The notes: generated by a model not told the origin, from the letters alone. A stretch of DNA of 64,000 nt from Stenotrophomonas sp. 24(2023) (GCF_030913365.1 NZ_CP133160.1:1825001-1889000), one strand, 5' to 3'; shown: positions 22,269 through 30,029, counted from the stretch's first letter. A program made the numbers and translations.

Positions 22269-22341
22269 AGGGAGCGCGGCATGCCATGCCGTCGGCGCGC
22301 CTCCCGCGCTGCCGTCCTGCATTGCTTCCTGGAGAACACCC

Positions 22342-22776
22342 ATGTTCCAGACCCTGCACCGCCTGCGCCGTCCGCTGCTGACCCTGTTGTCGGCCCTGTC
22401 GCTGTCGCTTGCCCTCGCACTGCCGGCGCTGGCCTGCACCGTGACCGGCCCGCCGTCGGCCGGCAATGCCGCGACCATCGCCACCAGCATCAGCAACGGG
22501 CATGCGTTCACCAAGCATGGCAACGAATTCGTCAAGGGCGTGGTGATCGCCGGCCTGGCCTTCCCGGATCCCACCATCGCCACCAAGAGCGCCTTCGGCG
22601 TGTTCCTGCAGCCGATCATCAGCAGTGGTGGCACCAACAAGGCGCTGTCCAGCAACCGCCATGCGTTCTGGGATTCGGCCACCGGCACGGTGGTGATCTT
22701 CAACCCGGGCGCCGGTGACTGCGGCACCGCGTTCCGTCCGACCAATGGGCAGGCGTACTACACTGCCCTGAAGTAA
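22342..22776 (+). CDS. Secreted protein with toxin-domain-like C-terminus
   Basis: A 144-residue protein with a clear signal peptide (hydrophobic 12-29, cleavage near PALA-C), so it is exported. The mature part has a GHAFTKHGNEF segment near residue 54, then NRHAFWDSATGTVVIFNP and GTAFRPTNGQAYY. This order, a KHG helix followed by two strands and a GTAFRP turn, resembles nuclease-like C-terminal domains of polymorphic toxins (BECR-type fold). That likeness is my inference from the pattern, not a proven match. Ribosome-binding GGAG at about ten bases before ATG. It is the first gene after promoter P1; a 58-residue frame follows 31 bases downstream. Confidence 0.65.
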   Translation: MFQTLHRLRRPLLTLLSALSLSLALALPALACTVTGPPSAGNAATIATSISNGHAFTKHGNEFVKGVVIAGLAFPDPTIATKSAFGVFLQPIISSGGTNKALSSNRHAFWDSATGTVVIFNPGAGDCGTAFRPTNGQAYYTALK

Positions 22777-22807
22777 GTTCCTGCCGCCGCAGCCTCCGGA
22801 GCCTGCC

Positions 22808-22984
22808 ATGTCCCCCCTGCCGCCGCTGAGCCACGACGAAACCATCGGCCTGCTCAACGCCTTGAACTACTTCGGCCATGCCGTCGATGCCGATACCTGC
22901 CAGACCCTGACCGGGCTGGCGCAGGCGCAGATGCAGGCGCTGCACGCACGTCTGGACCAGGCGCTGGTGGGCACCCAGGACTGA
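22808..22984 (+). CDS. Small 58-residue protein downstream of the toxin-like gene
   Basis: A short acidic helical protein with a good ribosome-binding site (CGGAG, ten bases before ATG), following the toxin-like gene by 31 bases and followed by a strong hairpin. It has no signal peptide or membrane segment. I do not recognise a family. Its position would suit a partner or immunity protein, but nothing in the sequence proves that. Confidence 0.5.
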   Translation: MSPLPPLSHDETIGLLNALNYFGHAVDADTCQTLTGLAQAQMQALHARLDQALVGTQD

Positions 22985-23030
22985 CCGGCGGCCGCACACG
23001 CGGCGATACGGGACAGCCACCGGCACCCCT

Positions 23031-23061
23031 CACGGCCACCGCATGCCCTGCGGTGGCCGTG
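23031..23061 (+). terminator. Hairpin after the toxin-like two-gene unit
   Basis: A 13-base perfect stem (CACGGCCACCGCA with its complement) and a TGCCC loop, 46 bases after the small gene. No long T-run follows, only GCTGTTG. It separates the first unit from promoter P2. Confidence 0.5.
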
Positions 23062-23092
23062 CTGTTGATGGGGGCAGGACACCGGCATGCAG

Positions 23093-23156
23093 CTGCGCCA
23101 CGCGGACAAGCGGCTGCAACACCACGCACCGCAGCGTGCGCAGGCGCTGGCTATAC
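23093..23156 (+). promoter_or_regulatory. AraC-type promoter P2 (for the 2OG-Fe dioxygenase gene)
   Basis: Distal half-site CTGCGCC at 23093 with GACAAG at its end, proximal half-site CTGCAAC at 23114-23120 (21 bases later), -10 candidate CTATAC at 23151-23156 (37 bases after the proximal start). CTATACAGG is identical to the P1 -10 region. Confidence 0.65.
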
Positions 23157-23209
23157 AGGACACGCACACGCCACTGACGGCGCGCTGCCTTCCGTTCCTG
23201 GAGACCACC

Positions 23210-24154
23210 ATGGCCATTGCTGCCGCCGCGTCCGATGCGCTGCCCGCATCGGCGCCGCCCCCGACCCTGCACGCCCTGCACTGCCACGGCCAACCGCTGC
23301 CACTGCCCCGCCAGCGCAGCCCATGGCCACAACTGTTCACGCTCGACCAGCTCGGCCTGTCACCGTGCCTGCTGGATACGCTGGCTGCCCATGCCGATGC
23401 CCTGAGCTGGGACGTCTACGATGTGGGGCAACGCCGCCGGCGCCTGCTGAAACGCCACTACGGCATCCTGCAAGCACCGGTACGCACCCTGCTGGACAGC
23501 TGGGATGGCAGCGAGCAGCACGCGGCGTGGCCGTTGCTGCTGGACGCCCTGCCTTCGATGCTGCGTGCGGCCGTGCTGCGCGTGGCACCGCACCGACGGC
23601 GTGCCCTGCGCAAGTACGTGCTGCACCGCGTGGCACCGGCCTGCTGGGAGGTGCAGCCGCTGGACGATGCGCACTTCGAACAGCCCGCCAGCGGTGACCG
23701 GCCGCCGCGCCGGACCTTCGCGCTGCTGCCGACGGCGCTGGCCTGCGATCCGGACCTGCTGCGCCTGCTGGCCGGCATCGCCGAGACGGTGCACCAGCGC
23801 TGCGATGCGGTGCGGCTGGCGGTATCGCTGCACCAGATGCTGACCCTGGCCCGCCCGCATGGCATGGCCGAGCCGGCACCGGAGGGCGTGCACCAGGATG
23901 GGGCCGACTACATCGTGTCGGCGCTGGTGATCCGCCGCCGCAACATCGGCGGCGGCAACTCGCGGGTCTACCACGGCCACGGCGGCCGCCTGCTGCTGTC
24001 GCACACGCTGGTGGAAGGCCAGGGCCTGTTCCAGCCCGACGAAGGCTCACCGCTGTGGCATGAAGTGACCGCCATCCATGCCGACAGTGACGCCGGGGGC
24101 GAGCGGATGATCCTGGGCCTGGACATCCATGTGCTGCCGGCAGGTGCCGCATGA
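23210..24154 (+). CDS. 2OG-Fe(II) dioxygenase family protein
   Basis: A 314-residue cytoplasmic protein. The C-terminal half carries the iron and 2-oxoglutarate features of the 2OG-Fe dioxygenase family that includes amino-acid hydroxylases: PEGVHQDGADYIVSALVIRR near residue 220 (His and Asp ligands in HQDG), a GNSRVY strand and a late ERMILGLDIHVL segment. An N-terminal helical region (residues 25-130) is family-typical. The substrate is unknown. The start at 23210 has GGAG seven bases upstream; the frame is open further back but crosses promoter P2. The next gene overlaps by four bases. Confidence 0.75.
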   Translation: MAIAAAASDALPASAPPPTLHALHCHGQPLPLPRQRSPWPQLFTLDQLGLSPCLLDTLAAHADALSWDVYDVGQRRRRLLKRHYGILQAPVRTLLDSWDGSEQHAAWPLLLDALPSMLRAAVLRVAPHRRRALRKYVLHRVAPACWEVQPLDDAHFEQPASGDRPPRRTFALLPTALACDPDLLRLLAGIAETVHQRCDAVRLAVSLHQMLTLARPHGMAEPAPEGVHQDGADYIVSALVIRRRNIGGGNSRVYHGHGGRLLLSHTLVEGQGLFQPDEGSPLWHEVTAIHADSDAGGERMILGLDIHVLPAGAA

Positions 24155-24945
24155 GCCTGCGCCGCAAACGCGAAACACGCCCGTCGGTGCCAGCGCCGTC
24201 GGGCTGGCGCGACCGGCTGCTGAAGCTGGTGCACATGGTGGCCGAACAGGCACTGCCGCTGACCATCGCCGGTGTCTCGTTCGTGATCGCCCTGGATGCG
24301 TGGCTGTCGGCGCGGCCGGTGCAGTGGGAGCACCAGCGCGCGCTGGCCTCGCTGTCCATCAGCAGTGATGTCGACAGCCACGGCAAGCGCACCGCGGACA
24401 GCCTGCACACACTGACCATCACCAACGTGGGCGAGCTGAGCTTCGCCGTGCTGGACATCCAGCTGGAGCTGTCGGCGCAGGAAGGGCTGCGCGTGCCCTG
24501 GACACGCAACACGCTGCTGCAGGACCCGGCGGTGCTGCCGATCGGGCTGCGCCCGTTCCACATGGAAGTGGCCGGCGATGGCCGCAGCGCGCGCTTCGGG
24601 TTCCGCACCGAGACCGCCGGCTGGCACGTGATCGACCCGGGGCGTTCGGTGGACCTGGTGTTCGCCCAGCCACTGCAGGGCCACGGGCGCCTGGGCATCC
24701 GTGCCGAGGTGTTCACCCAGCCGCTGCGCATGGCCGCGATGGGTGAGCAGATGACCGTCGAGCGTGTGGTGGCCGGCCGCATCCGCCATGTGTCGGAAGA
24801 ATCCGGCATGGACGTGGTATCCGACCTGGGCGTGTATCCCTACACCGCGGCCACCACGGTGATCGTGCCCGGTGCCGGGCGCGCTGCCGCCGAACGCATG
24901 CCGGCACGCCGTGCCGCGCGTTGGCAGGGCACGGCAAACCACTGA
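24151..24945 (+). CDS. Single-span membrane protein of unknown function
   Basis: A 264-residue protein with a basic N-terminus, one membrane helix at about 36-57 (ALPLTIAGVSFVIALDAWL) and a beta-rich region behind it (about 75-215, with the LTITNVGELSFAVLDIQLEL strands that look immunoglobulin- or adhesin-like). The final 25 residues are basic. I recognise no family. The start overlaps the dioxygenase stop (ATGA). The proximal half-site of the next promoter overlaps its stop codon. Confidence 0.7.
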   Translation: MSLRRKRETRPSVPAPSGWRDRLLKLVHMVAEQALPLTIAGVSFVIALDAWLSARPVQWEHQRALASLSISSDVDSHGKRTADSLHTLTITNVGELSFAVLDIQLELSAQEGLRVPWTRNTLLQDPAVLPIGLRPFHMEVAGDGRSARFGFRTETAGWHVIDPGRSVDLVFAQPLQGHGRLGIRAEVFTQPLRMAAMGEQMTVERVVAGRIRHVSEESGMDVVSDLGVYPYTAATTVIVPGAGRAAAERMPARRAARWQGTANH

Positions 24946-24984
24946 AACACCGCGCGCGGTGGGCCGCACAGGGGCGCCCTATAC
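24942..24984 (+). promoter_or_regulatory. AraC-type promoter P3 (for the multi-span membrane gene)
   Basis: Proximal half-site CTGAAAC at 24942-24948 (six of seven match CTGCAAC) and -10 candidate CTATAC at 24979-24984, again exactly 37 bases apart. The distal half-site 21 bases upstream (TTGGCAG) is poor. A weaker member of the set. Confidence 0.5.
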
Positions 24985-25033
24985 CTGTGGGGCGGGGCCG
25001 ATGCGCCCCGCGCCACCAGCACGGAGTCCATCG

Positions 25034-26221
25034 ATGCCCTGCCCCCGCCCGTCCCCACGCTCCCCGGCCTGCCCACCGACGCAGGCGCGGCAACGCCGCC
25101 ACTTCCAGCGCGCGGCGGTGCTGCGCATCGTGGCCCTGCTGCTGGCCGCGCTGCTGGGCAGCCTGCTGTCGCCACGGCTGCCCGCGGCCGAACCGGTGCC
25201 GCCGCGCGTGCTCGGCCTGCACGGCCACCTGGAACTGGACTACAGCATCACCGTGCGCGTGCAGGGGCTGGCGGCCTGGGCGGCGCACAACGACGCGCGC
25301 CGGCTGGTGCCGTTCATCGACGGCCGCGCCCTGCCCGGCACGTTTCCCGAATCGATCGACCTGGGCAACGGCCTGCTGGTCTACCACCCGCGGATCAACG
25401 ACGACAGCCGCAGCGTGTGGACGGATCTGCTGGGCGCACCGGAAGGCATGCAGCGTGCGGTCACCTTCAGTGTCGGCCCGGTCGATGGCTCGCCGTTCGC
25501 CAGCGTGCATGACGAGCACGGGCGCGTGCAGCTGACCGTGATCTCGCCGATCTACGGCGGCATTGCGCTGGCTGTGGTGGTGGTAACCCTGCTGGTATTC
25601 GTGCACCTGGCACGCACCACCAGCATCATCCGCAAACCGGTGCCCTTCGGGCTGGGGCCCTACGACCTGGGCCGGTTCCAGATGGCGGTGTGGTTCTTCC
25701 TGATCTACCTGTCCTACACGGCCATCTGGCTGGTGACCGACGACACCGACACCATCCATCCCTCGCTGCTGGCCCTGTTGGGCATCAGCGCGGGCACGGC
25801 GTTGAGCGAAGCCGTGATCGATGCCGGTGGGCCCGCACCCGGCACCGCGCCACCCCCGGCAGCGGAGGCACCGGCAGCGGACGCCCATGGGCAATGGCCG
25901 GCCGAGCGCACCGCGATCGGGCAGAGCCGCAGCCGCCTGCATGCCGCGCGCCGGCAGCTGGCCGAGCACGGCAGCCCCGATCCGGATACCGAGCTGGCCA
26001 GCGCCACATCGCGCGGGCTGCTGCACGACCTGCTGTCCGATGCGCACGGCTACCGCTTCGACCGGTTCCAGATCTTCGCCTTCACCCTGATCCTGGGCGT
26101 GGTGTTCCTGTCCGGCGTCTACAACAACCTGAGCATGCCCGAGCTCAGCCCGACCCTGCTGGGCCTGATGGGCCTCAGTTCGGGTACCTACATCGGCTTC
26201 AAGCTGCCCGAGCGGCGATGA
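25034..26221 (+). CDS. Multi-span membrane protein with internal two-helix duplication
   Basis: A 395-residue protein. Residues 28-50 form a signal or first membrane helix; an extracytoplasmic beta-rich region follows (about 55-165); further helices lie near 172-192, 216-234, 243-262, 345-362 and 372-390. Two blocks repeat: RFQMAVWFFLIYLSYTAIW with a later LLALLGISAGTAL, and RFQIFAFTLILGVVFLSG with LLGLMGLSSGTYIGFKL. Each is RFQ, a helix, and a GxSxGT helix. The link between the blocks (265-330) is Ala/Pro-rich then charged. I cannot assign a function. The lysozyme gene follows after 76 bases. Confidence 0.72.
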   Translation: MPCPRPSPRSPACPPTQARQRRHFQRAAVLRIVALLLAALLGSLLSPRLPAAEPVPPRVLGLHGHLELDYSITVRVQGLAAWAAHNDARRLVPFIDGRALPGTFPESIDLGNGLLVYHPRINDDSRSVWTDLLGAPEGMQRAVTFSVGPVDGSPFASVHDEHGRVQLTVISPIYGGIALAVVVVTLLVFVHLARTTSIIRKPVPFGLGPYDLGRFQMAVWFFLIYLSYTAIWLVTDDTDTIHPSLLALLGISAGTALSEAVIDAGGPAPGTAPPPAAEAPAADAHGQWPAERTAIGQSRSRLHAARRQLAEHGSPDPDTELASATSRGLLHDLLSDAHGYRFDRFQIFAFTLILGVVFLSGVYNNLSMPELSPTLLGLMGLSSGTYIGFKLPERR

Positions 26222-26297
26222 AGGCCACCGATGCCCGGCCGTGCACGCACCGCACGGCGACCTCTCCTGGATGCGCCCAGACCAACGAGGAAACGCG

Positions 26298-26798
26298 ATG
26301 AATGCAATGACGTTGAGCCCACAGGGCATCGACTGGCTCAAGCAGGTGGAAGGCCAGCGGCTGCAACCCTACGACGACCAGAACGGCAAGGCGATCGACC
26401 ATTGGGTGACCGGCGCGACCGTCGGCTACGGGCACCTGATCGCCCGCGAGGAATGGGCGACCCTGGGCCGGGGCGTCACCCTGGCCGAAGCCGAACAGCT
26501 GCTGCGCAAGGACCTGGCACCGTTCGAGCAGACGGTCAACCGCAGCGTGAAGGCCAGCCTGGCCCAGCACCAGTTCGATGCGCTGGTGATCCTGTGCTTC
26601 AACATCGGCGGTGGCAACTTCGGCCGCTCGTCGGTACTCAAGCTGGTCAACGACCCGCACGTGGCCACGCCCTATGCCAACCTGCAGGCCGCCTGGATGG
26701 CCTGGACGCGTTCGCAGGGCAAGGTGATGAAAGGACTGGTCAACCGCCGGGGCGCCGAATGGCGCATGTACAGCAACGGCAGCTACGACCACTGGTAA
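26298..26798 (+). CDS. GH24 phage-type lysozyme
   Basis: A 166-residue glycoside hydrolase family 24 protein that hydrolyses the MurNAc-GlcNAc bond. The catalytic glutamate is E18 in KQVEG, followed by D27 and T41 in TVGYGH, with an insertion between D27 and T41 compared with T4 lysozyme. The NIGGGNFGRSSVLKLVN segment is also typical. No signal peptide and no holin, spanin or other phage gene lies nearby, so it is not part of a prophage lysis cassette. Ribosome-binding GAGG eight bases before ATG. It ends the + strand half of the cassette at a bidirectional hairpin. Confidence 0.85.
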   Translation: MNAMTLSPQGIDWLKQVEGQRLQPYDDQNGKAIDHWVTGATVGYGHLIAREEWATLGRGVTLAEAEQLLRKDLAPFEQTVNRSVKASLAQHQFDALVILCFNIGGGNFGRSSVLKLVNDPHVATPYANLQAAWMAWTRSQGKVMKGLVNRRGAEWRMYSNGSYDHW

Positions 26799-26804
26799 CG
26801 GCAA

Positions 26805-26838
26805 CGCCCCGCGATGCCGGGCCGGGCATCGCGGGGCG
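26805..26838. terminator. Bidirectional hairpin between convergent lysozyme and lipoprotein genes
   Basis: A 14-base perfect stem (CGCCCCGCGATGCC with its complement), placed between two converging genes. No T-run on either side. Confidence 0.5.
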
Positions 26839-26857
26839 CTGGAGGACGACGCGCGGC

Positions 26858-27643
26858 TCAGGGCGTGCGCTGCAGGCTGCAGCTGGGCACGCATTCGCCG
26901 ATGCCCGGTTCGATCTGCAGCCGCGTGGCATCCGCATCGGCCTGCACCTGCAGCCAGTGGCCCAGCAGGCGATCACAGGCCTGCCCGCCGGGCCCGGGCA
27001 ACGCACTGAACCAGCTGCCCTGGGCGGTGGTGCCTTCATAGCGCAGCGGGACACGGCAGCTGCGTGGGCTGTCGTAGGCCAGTTCGCTGCCGCGGTCACC
27101 GGGATCGCGCGCCGCCAGGCGCAGGCGCAGCGCGATGGGGCGACCGTTGCTGCCGGTCACCGTGCCCACCCAGCGGCCCTGTACGGCATCGGCCCCCCCG
27201 TCGGTGGCCTGTCCCGGTTTCCACAACACGACTGTGACCGGCGTGGTTCCCGGCAGTTGCAGCGTCGCCTGCACACCCTGCACCTGGAGCACGGCGGTCT
27301 CGCCCACCAGCGCATTGCAGCGATAGCCGCCGTTGGCGTCGTTGATGGCCAGGCGCACGCTGCCAGCGGCGGCGGTGCTGCGCGTGGCCTGGACCCGGCA
27401 GTTGTAGGGTTCACCGAATTCCAGCGTGGCGGTGCGGCCATCGGCACTGTCGCTCAGGCGCAGTGACCAGGGACGGCCACTGCCGGCGTTGCTGCCCACC
27501 CAGGTGGCGGGCGATGTGGCCGCAGCGGTGTCGGGCGGGCGCGGTGCAGCCACCGCGCTGTCAGGATGCGGCCCGGCACAGGCCAGCAGCGGAGCCAGCA
27601 GCAGCACGGCCGGCGCGCGGTGGATGGAAAGCTGGGGATGCAT
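26858..27643 (-). CDS. Lipoprotein with duplicated beta-rich domain
   Basis: A 261-residue protein with a lipoprotein signal (LLAC near residue 22). The mature part has two related blocks, one starting WVGSNAGSGRPWSLRL (near 48) and the other WVGTVTGSNGRPIALRLRL (near 158); each contains strands and a cysteine pair (NCRV ... YRCN; SCRV ... ACDR). This suggests an internal duplication of a lipocalin-like or jelly-roll unit. Function unknown. Ribosome-binding AGGAG before ATG. It is the last gene of the - strand half of the cassette, 36 bases after the arginine-rich small gene. Confidence 0.72.
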   Translation of the reverse strand: MHPQLSIHRAPAVLLLAPLLACAGPHPDSAVAAPRPPDTAAATSPATWVGSNAGSGRPWSLRLSDSADGRTATLEFGEPYNCRVQATRSTAAAGSVRLAINDANGGYRCNALVGETAVLQVQGVQATLQLPGTTPVTVVLWKPGQATDGGADAVQGRWVGTVTGSNGRPIALRLRLAARDPGDRGSELAYDSPRSCRVPLRYEGTTAQGSWFSALPGPGGQACDRLLGHWLQVQADADATRLQIEPGIGECVPSCSLQRTP

Positions 27644-27679
27644 TGGAATCTCCTGTCGGATGAAAGCGGCAGCCGCCGC

Positions 27680-27877
27680 TCAGAGGTATCGGGTCAACAA
27701 GGCGATGGCGAATACCAGCAGCCACAGCGTGGTGAGCAGACGGCGGCGGCGACGGCGGCGGCGTTCTGCCGCCTGCTGGCGGCGTAGTGCCAGCACCGGT
27801 GCCAGCCACTGCCGGACCTGGTGTGCATCGTCATCGGACAACCACAGGCGCAGGCGCGCGCGTCGGGCCATGGTCAT
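27680..27877 (-). CDS. Small arginine-rich tail-anchored membrane protein
   Basis: A 65-residue protein with a run of arginines at about 39-46 directly before a C-terminal membrane helix (LLTTLWLLVFAIALL). This is tail-anchor topology with the N-terminus in the cytoplasm. Its start overlaps the stop of the upstream gene by four bases (ATGA), which supports it as real. No family recognised. Confidence 0.65.
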   Translation of the reverse strand: MTMARRARLRLWLSDDDAHQVRQWLAPVLALRRQQAAERRRRRRRRLLTTLWLLVFAIALLTRYL

Positions 27878-28329
27878 GCCTCCCGGCCGGTGAAGGGATC
27901 GATCCGCAATGGCCGCAACAGCTGGCCATCGAGCAGCAGTTCGCCACGCAGCGGGTTGCCCCCGTGCAGGACGATGGTCAGCCGGTGCGGGGCCTGGTGA
28001 TGGGTCGGCAGCAGGGCCAGTGCCGGCGGTTGCCCGTGCGCATCCGCATCGCTTTCTTCCACGTCGCAGTCGATCTGCACTTCCAGCGTGGAGGCCACGA
28101 TGCCCGCCGGTGTGACCAGCTCATGCAGCGGCACCTGCAGCGGCTGCCAGTGCCCGTCCTGCCAGTGCTGCACGCACAGCGCCTGGCCGCGGTACAGGCG
28201 GGCCTGCAGGCGCTGCAGGTGCGCCTGCGCGCAGGACTGGCGCGTGCACACCAGGGCACGGGCCAGGGTCGCGATCAGGTCGTCCAGATGCGGATCGGTA
28301 CTGTCCCGCCGGTCGCGTGCGCGCTTCAC
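27874..28329 (-). CDS. Cassette protein with beta-rich C-terminus
   Basis: A 151-residue protein read from a GTG start that overlaps the stop of the preceding 85-residue gene (GTGA); the ATG at 28380 would overlap that gene much more and is less likely. The N-terminal 50 residues are helical; the middle has LHELVTPAGIVASTLEVQIDCDVEE, close in style to the LxIxxVxIxFDxD strands of the DUF2589 proteins upstream, so it may be a diverged relative. Function unknown. It is coupled on both sides. Confidence 0.65.
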   Translation of the reverse strand: MKRARDRRDSTDPHLDDLIATLARALVCTRQSCAQAHLQRLQARLYRGQALCVQHWQDGHWQPLQVPLHELVTPAGIVASTLEVQIDCDVEESDADAHGQPPALALLPTHHQAPHRLTIVLHGGNPLRGELLLDGQLLRPLRIDPFTGREA

Positions 28330-28583
28330 TCGCTCATCCACACCGGCCGGCGCGGGAAGCCGACGTGGTAGGCCAGCCACTGCAGCACGACCTGGTGTTC
28401 ACCGATCTGCAGGATGGTGAAGCTGCGCTCGATGCCCAGGATCGCGCCCTTGGGCGTATCGCTCAGGCAGCGGTTGAGCAATGACTGGGCCTGGGCCAGG
28501 TCGTCATCGGTGAGCATCTGCGTCGGGTTGTTGCTGCCCACCACGATCCGTTTGACGAACTTGACGTCGTTGAGGTCGAACAT
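28326..28583 (-). CDS. Small conserved cassette protein
   Basis: An 85-residue soluble protein starting MFDLNDVKFVKRIVVG, with LLNRCLSDTPKGAILGIE and LQIGEHQVVLQWLAYHVGFPRRP. Ribosome-binding GGGGAG eight bases before ATG; an upstream ATG in the same frame lacks one. It stands between the second DUF2589 gene (81-base gap) and the coupled 151-residue gene. I recognise no named family. Confidence 0.7.
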   Translation of the reverse strand: MFDLNDVKFVKRIVVGSNNPTQMLTDDDLAQAQSLLNRCLSDTPKGAILGIERSFTILQIGEHQVVLQWLAYHVGFPRRPVWMSE

Positions 28584-28664
28584 GAAGCGCTCCCCTGCGT
28601 TGGATGTGCGGAACCGCCACGCCATGCCGGCGCGGCGGTCCGTGCTGCGAAGTGACGGACCGGC

Positions 28665-29303
28665 TTATGCGGCCACGGGCACCGGTGCGCTGACCTTGCG
28701 CGGTGCGGTAGCGGTCTGCAGGATGTCCATCACGCGTGCCAGGCCTTCGGGCATGCCGGTGTCCTCGGCCAGCACCGACACGGTGTACTTGGCCGAGTTG
28801 TCCGAGCTGCGCGCGTTTTCCTTGTGCGAGGCCACCGAGCCCTGGATGTTCACCTTGGCCGAGAAGATGCCCCAGCCGACCTTCATCTCGGCCTGCAGGC
28901 TGGCCGAGTAGTCGCTGGATTCCTTGGCCGAGAACGAGGACTTCACTTCCATCTCGAAGTTGATGTCCACCTTCTGGATGCTCAGGTTGGGCACCTTGAC
29001 GATGGCCAGCAGCGGCACTTCCAGTTCCACTTCTTCTTCGGCGAACGGCTGCGCCGCCTTGGTGGCCGGGTCGAGGTTGTCGACCGGGCGCTTGAAGCGG
29101 AACAGTGCGGTACGGGTGGCACCAACGGCGTTGGGATCGGCATTGGCCGGGTCCGGCGGCAGGAAGCCGACCGAGCGGATGAAGCTGGCGGTGGCCTGGG
29201 CCAGCTTGATCTGCGAGTCGCAGGCGGCCGTCAACGGGCCACCGATGAGATCGCTCATCGGCAGGCCCTTGAACTGGCTGGAGATGTTGACCAATTCGCT
29301 CAT
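28665..29303 (-). CDS. DUF2589 protein B
   Basis: A 212-residue protein matching DUF2589: the N-terminal FKGLPMSDLIGGPLTAACDSQIKLAQATASFI block, the EEEVELEVPLLAIVKVPNLSIQKVDINFEMEV strands and the C-terminal YTVSVLAEDTGMPEGLARVMDIL. DUF2589 proteins have no known function; they occur in tandem copies in varied bacteria. No signal peptide, so probably cytoplasmic. Ribosome-binding AGGAG before ATG. It follows DUF2589 protein A after 86 bases. Confidence 0.82.
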   Translation of the reverse strand: MSELVNISSQFKGLPMSDLIGGPLTAACDSQIKLAQATASFIRSVGFLPPDPANADPNAVGATRTALFRFKRPVDNLDPATKAAQPFAEEEVELEVPLLAIVKVPNLSIQKVDINFEMEVKSSFSAKESSDYSASLQAEMKVGWGIFSAKVNIQGSVASHKENARSSDNSAKYTVSVLAEDTGMPEGLARVMDILQTATAPRKVSAPVPVAA

Positions 29304-29389
29304 TGCGCATTACTCCTGTGGGTTGGCGTACAGCCGGCCGCCGGATGCGGCACGGGGGCATACGCGGGGGGTGCAACAACCGGGATGGA

Positions 29390-29896
29390 TCAGGTTGCCT
29401 TGATGGTCTTGAAGACCCCCTGGCTCTGCGCCAGGTGGTTCATCAACCGCGCCGCGCCATCGGTCGGCTCGGTGCCTTCCACGCGCAGCTGCACGTGTAC
29501 GTTGCCCACGCCCTTGCCGCGGCCGGTATCCAGTCCTACATGTCGCGCCGCCGGCCGCGGCGACTCCCAGGCATCCGCCGCGCCCGGCGCAGGCACGTCC
29601 GGATCCTCGGTCCCCAGGTCCGCCAGGTCCGCGTCGAAACTGATCTCCACTTCCCGGATGCGCAGGTTGTTGGTGGAGACCAGGGGCAACAGCGGGGCGC
29701 GGTAGAGGTCTTCATCGCCTTCCTCGGCCTGGGGGTGCTGCGAGGGCAAACGGATGGTGACGCTCCTGGGCCGGTTGTCTTCATCGAAGAAGTCGCGCAG
29801 GTTGGAAAGCTGGTGCATCTCGATGCTGTCCTGGGCTTCGATGACGGCCCCGGCCAGTGCTTCGATCAAACTGTGGAAAGTCATGGTGCCGCTCAT
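29390..29896 (-). CDS. DUF2589 protein A
   Basis: A 168-residue protein related to protein B: MTFHSLIEALAGAVIEAQ at the N-terminus, LYRAPLLPLVSTNNLRIREVEISFDADL in the middle and VHVQLRVEGTEPTDGAARLMNHL at the end. These are the DUF2589 helix, the LP-L-x-I-x-x-V-x-I-x-F strands and the V-x-V-x-L-x-x strand with its final helix. The linker at about 95-125 is acidic and Pro/Ala-rich. It is the first gene after promoter P4. The start at 29896 has AGGAG upstream; ATG 29884 is an alternative. Confidence 0.78.
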   Translation of the reverse strand: MSGTMTFHSLIEALAGAVIEAQDSIEMHQLSNLRDFFDEDNRPRSVTIRLPSQHPQAEEGDEDLYRAPLLPLVSTNNLRIREVEISFDADLADLGTEDPDVPAPGAADAWESPRPAARHVGLDTGRGKGVGNVHVQLRVEGTEPTDGAARLMNHLAQSQGVFKTIKAT

Positions 29897-29965
29897 GTCG
29901 CCTGCGCTCCTGGTGTTGGGTGTGCCTGACGCGGCGCGGCGATGTGCCTGGTGCCACGTGGTCAT

Positions 29966-30029
29966 TGATAGCCGGGGAGCGATCGGGCCACCCGGCGTGG
30001 TGTTGCAACCGCTTAGCGCCGGGTTGCAG
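29966..30029 (-). promoter_or_regulatory. AraC-type promoter P4 (for the DUF2589 genes)
   Basis: On the - strand: distal half-site CTGCAAC (30029-30023, ending GCTAAG), proximal half-site TTGCAAC (30008-30002), 21 bases apart, and -10 candidate CTATCA (29971-29966), 37 bases after the proximal start. The distal site extends into the last codons of the AraC-family gene. Confidence 0.62.

Noticed and set aside
19595..22420. A 941-codon open frame on the - strand
   Set aside because: Antisense to FUSC and the next genes, Gln/His/Arg-rich, no domain; the + strand genes are clear.
26298..26798. Prophage remnant around the lysozyme gene
   Set aside because: No integrase, holin, tail, capsid or terminase genes nearby and no att-like repeats; neighbours are DUF2589 and membrane-protein genes.
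29303..29400. A sixth AraC-type promoter before DUF2589 gene B
   Set aside because: TTGCACC and CTGTAC are present but 43 rather than 37 bases apart; the gene is more simply read from P4.
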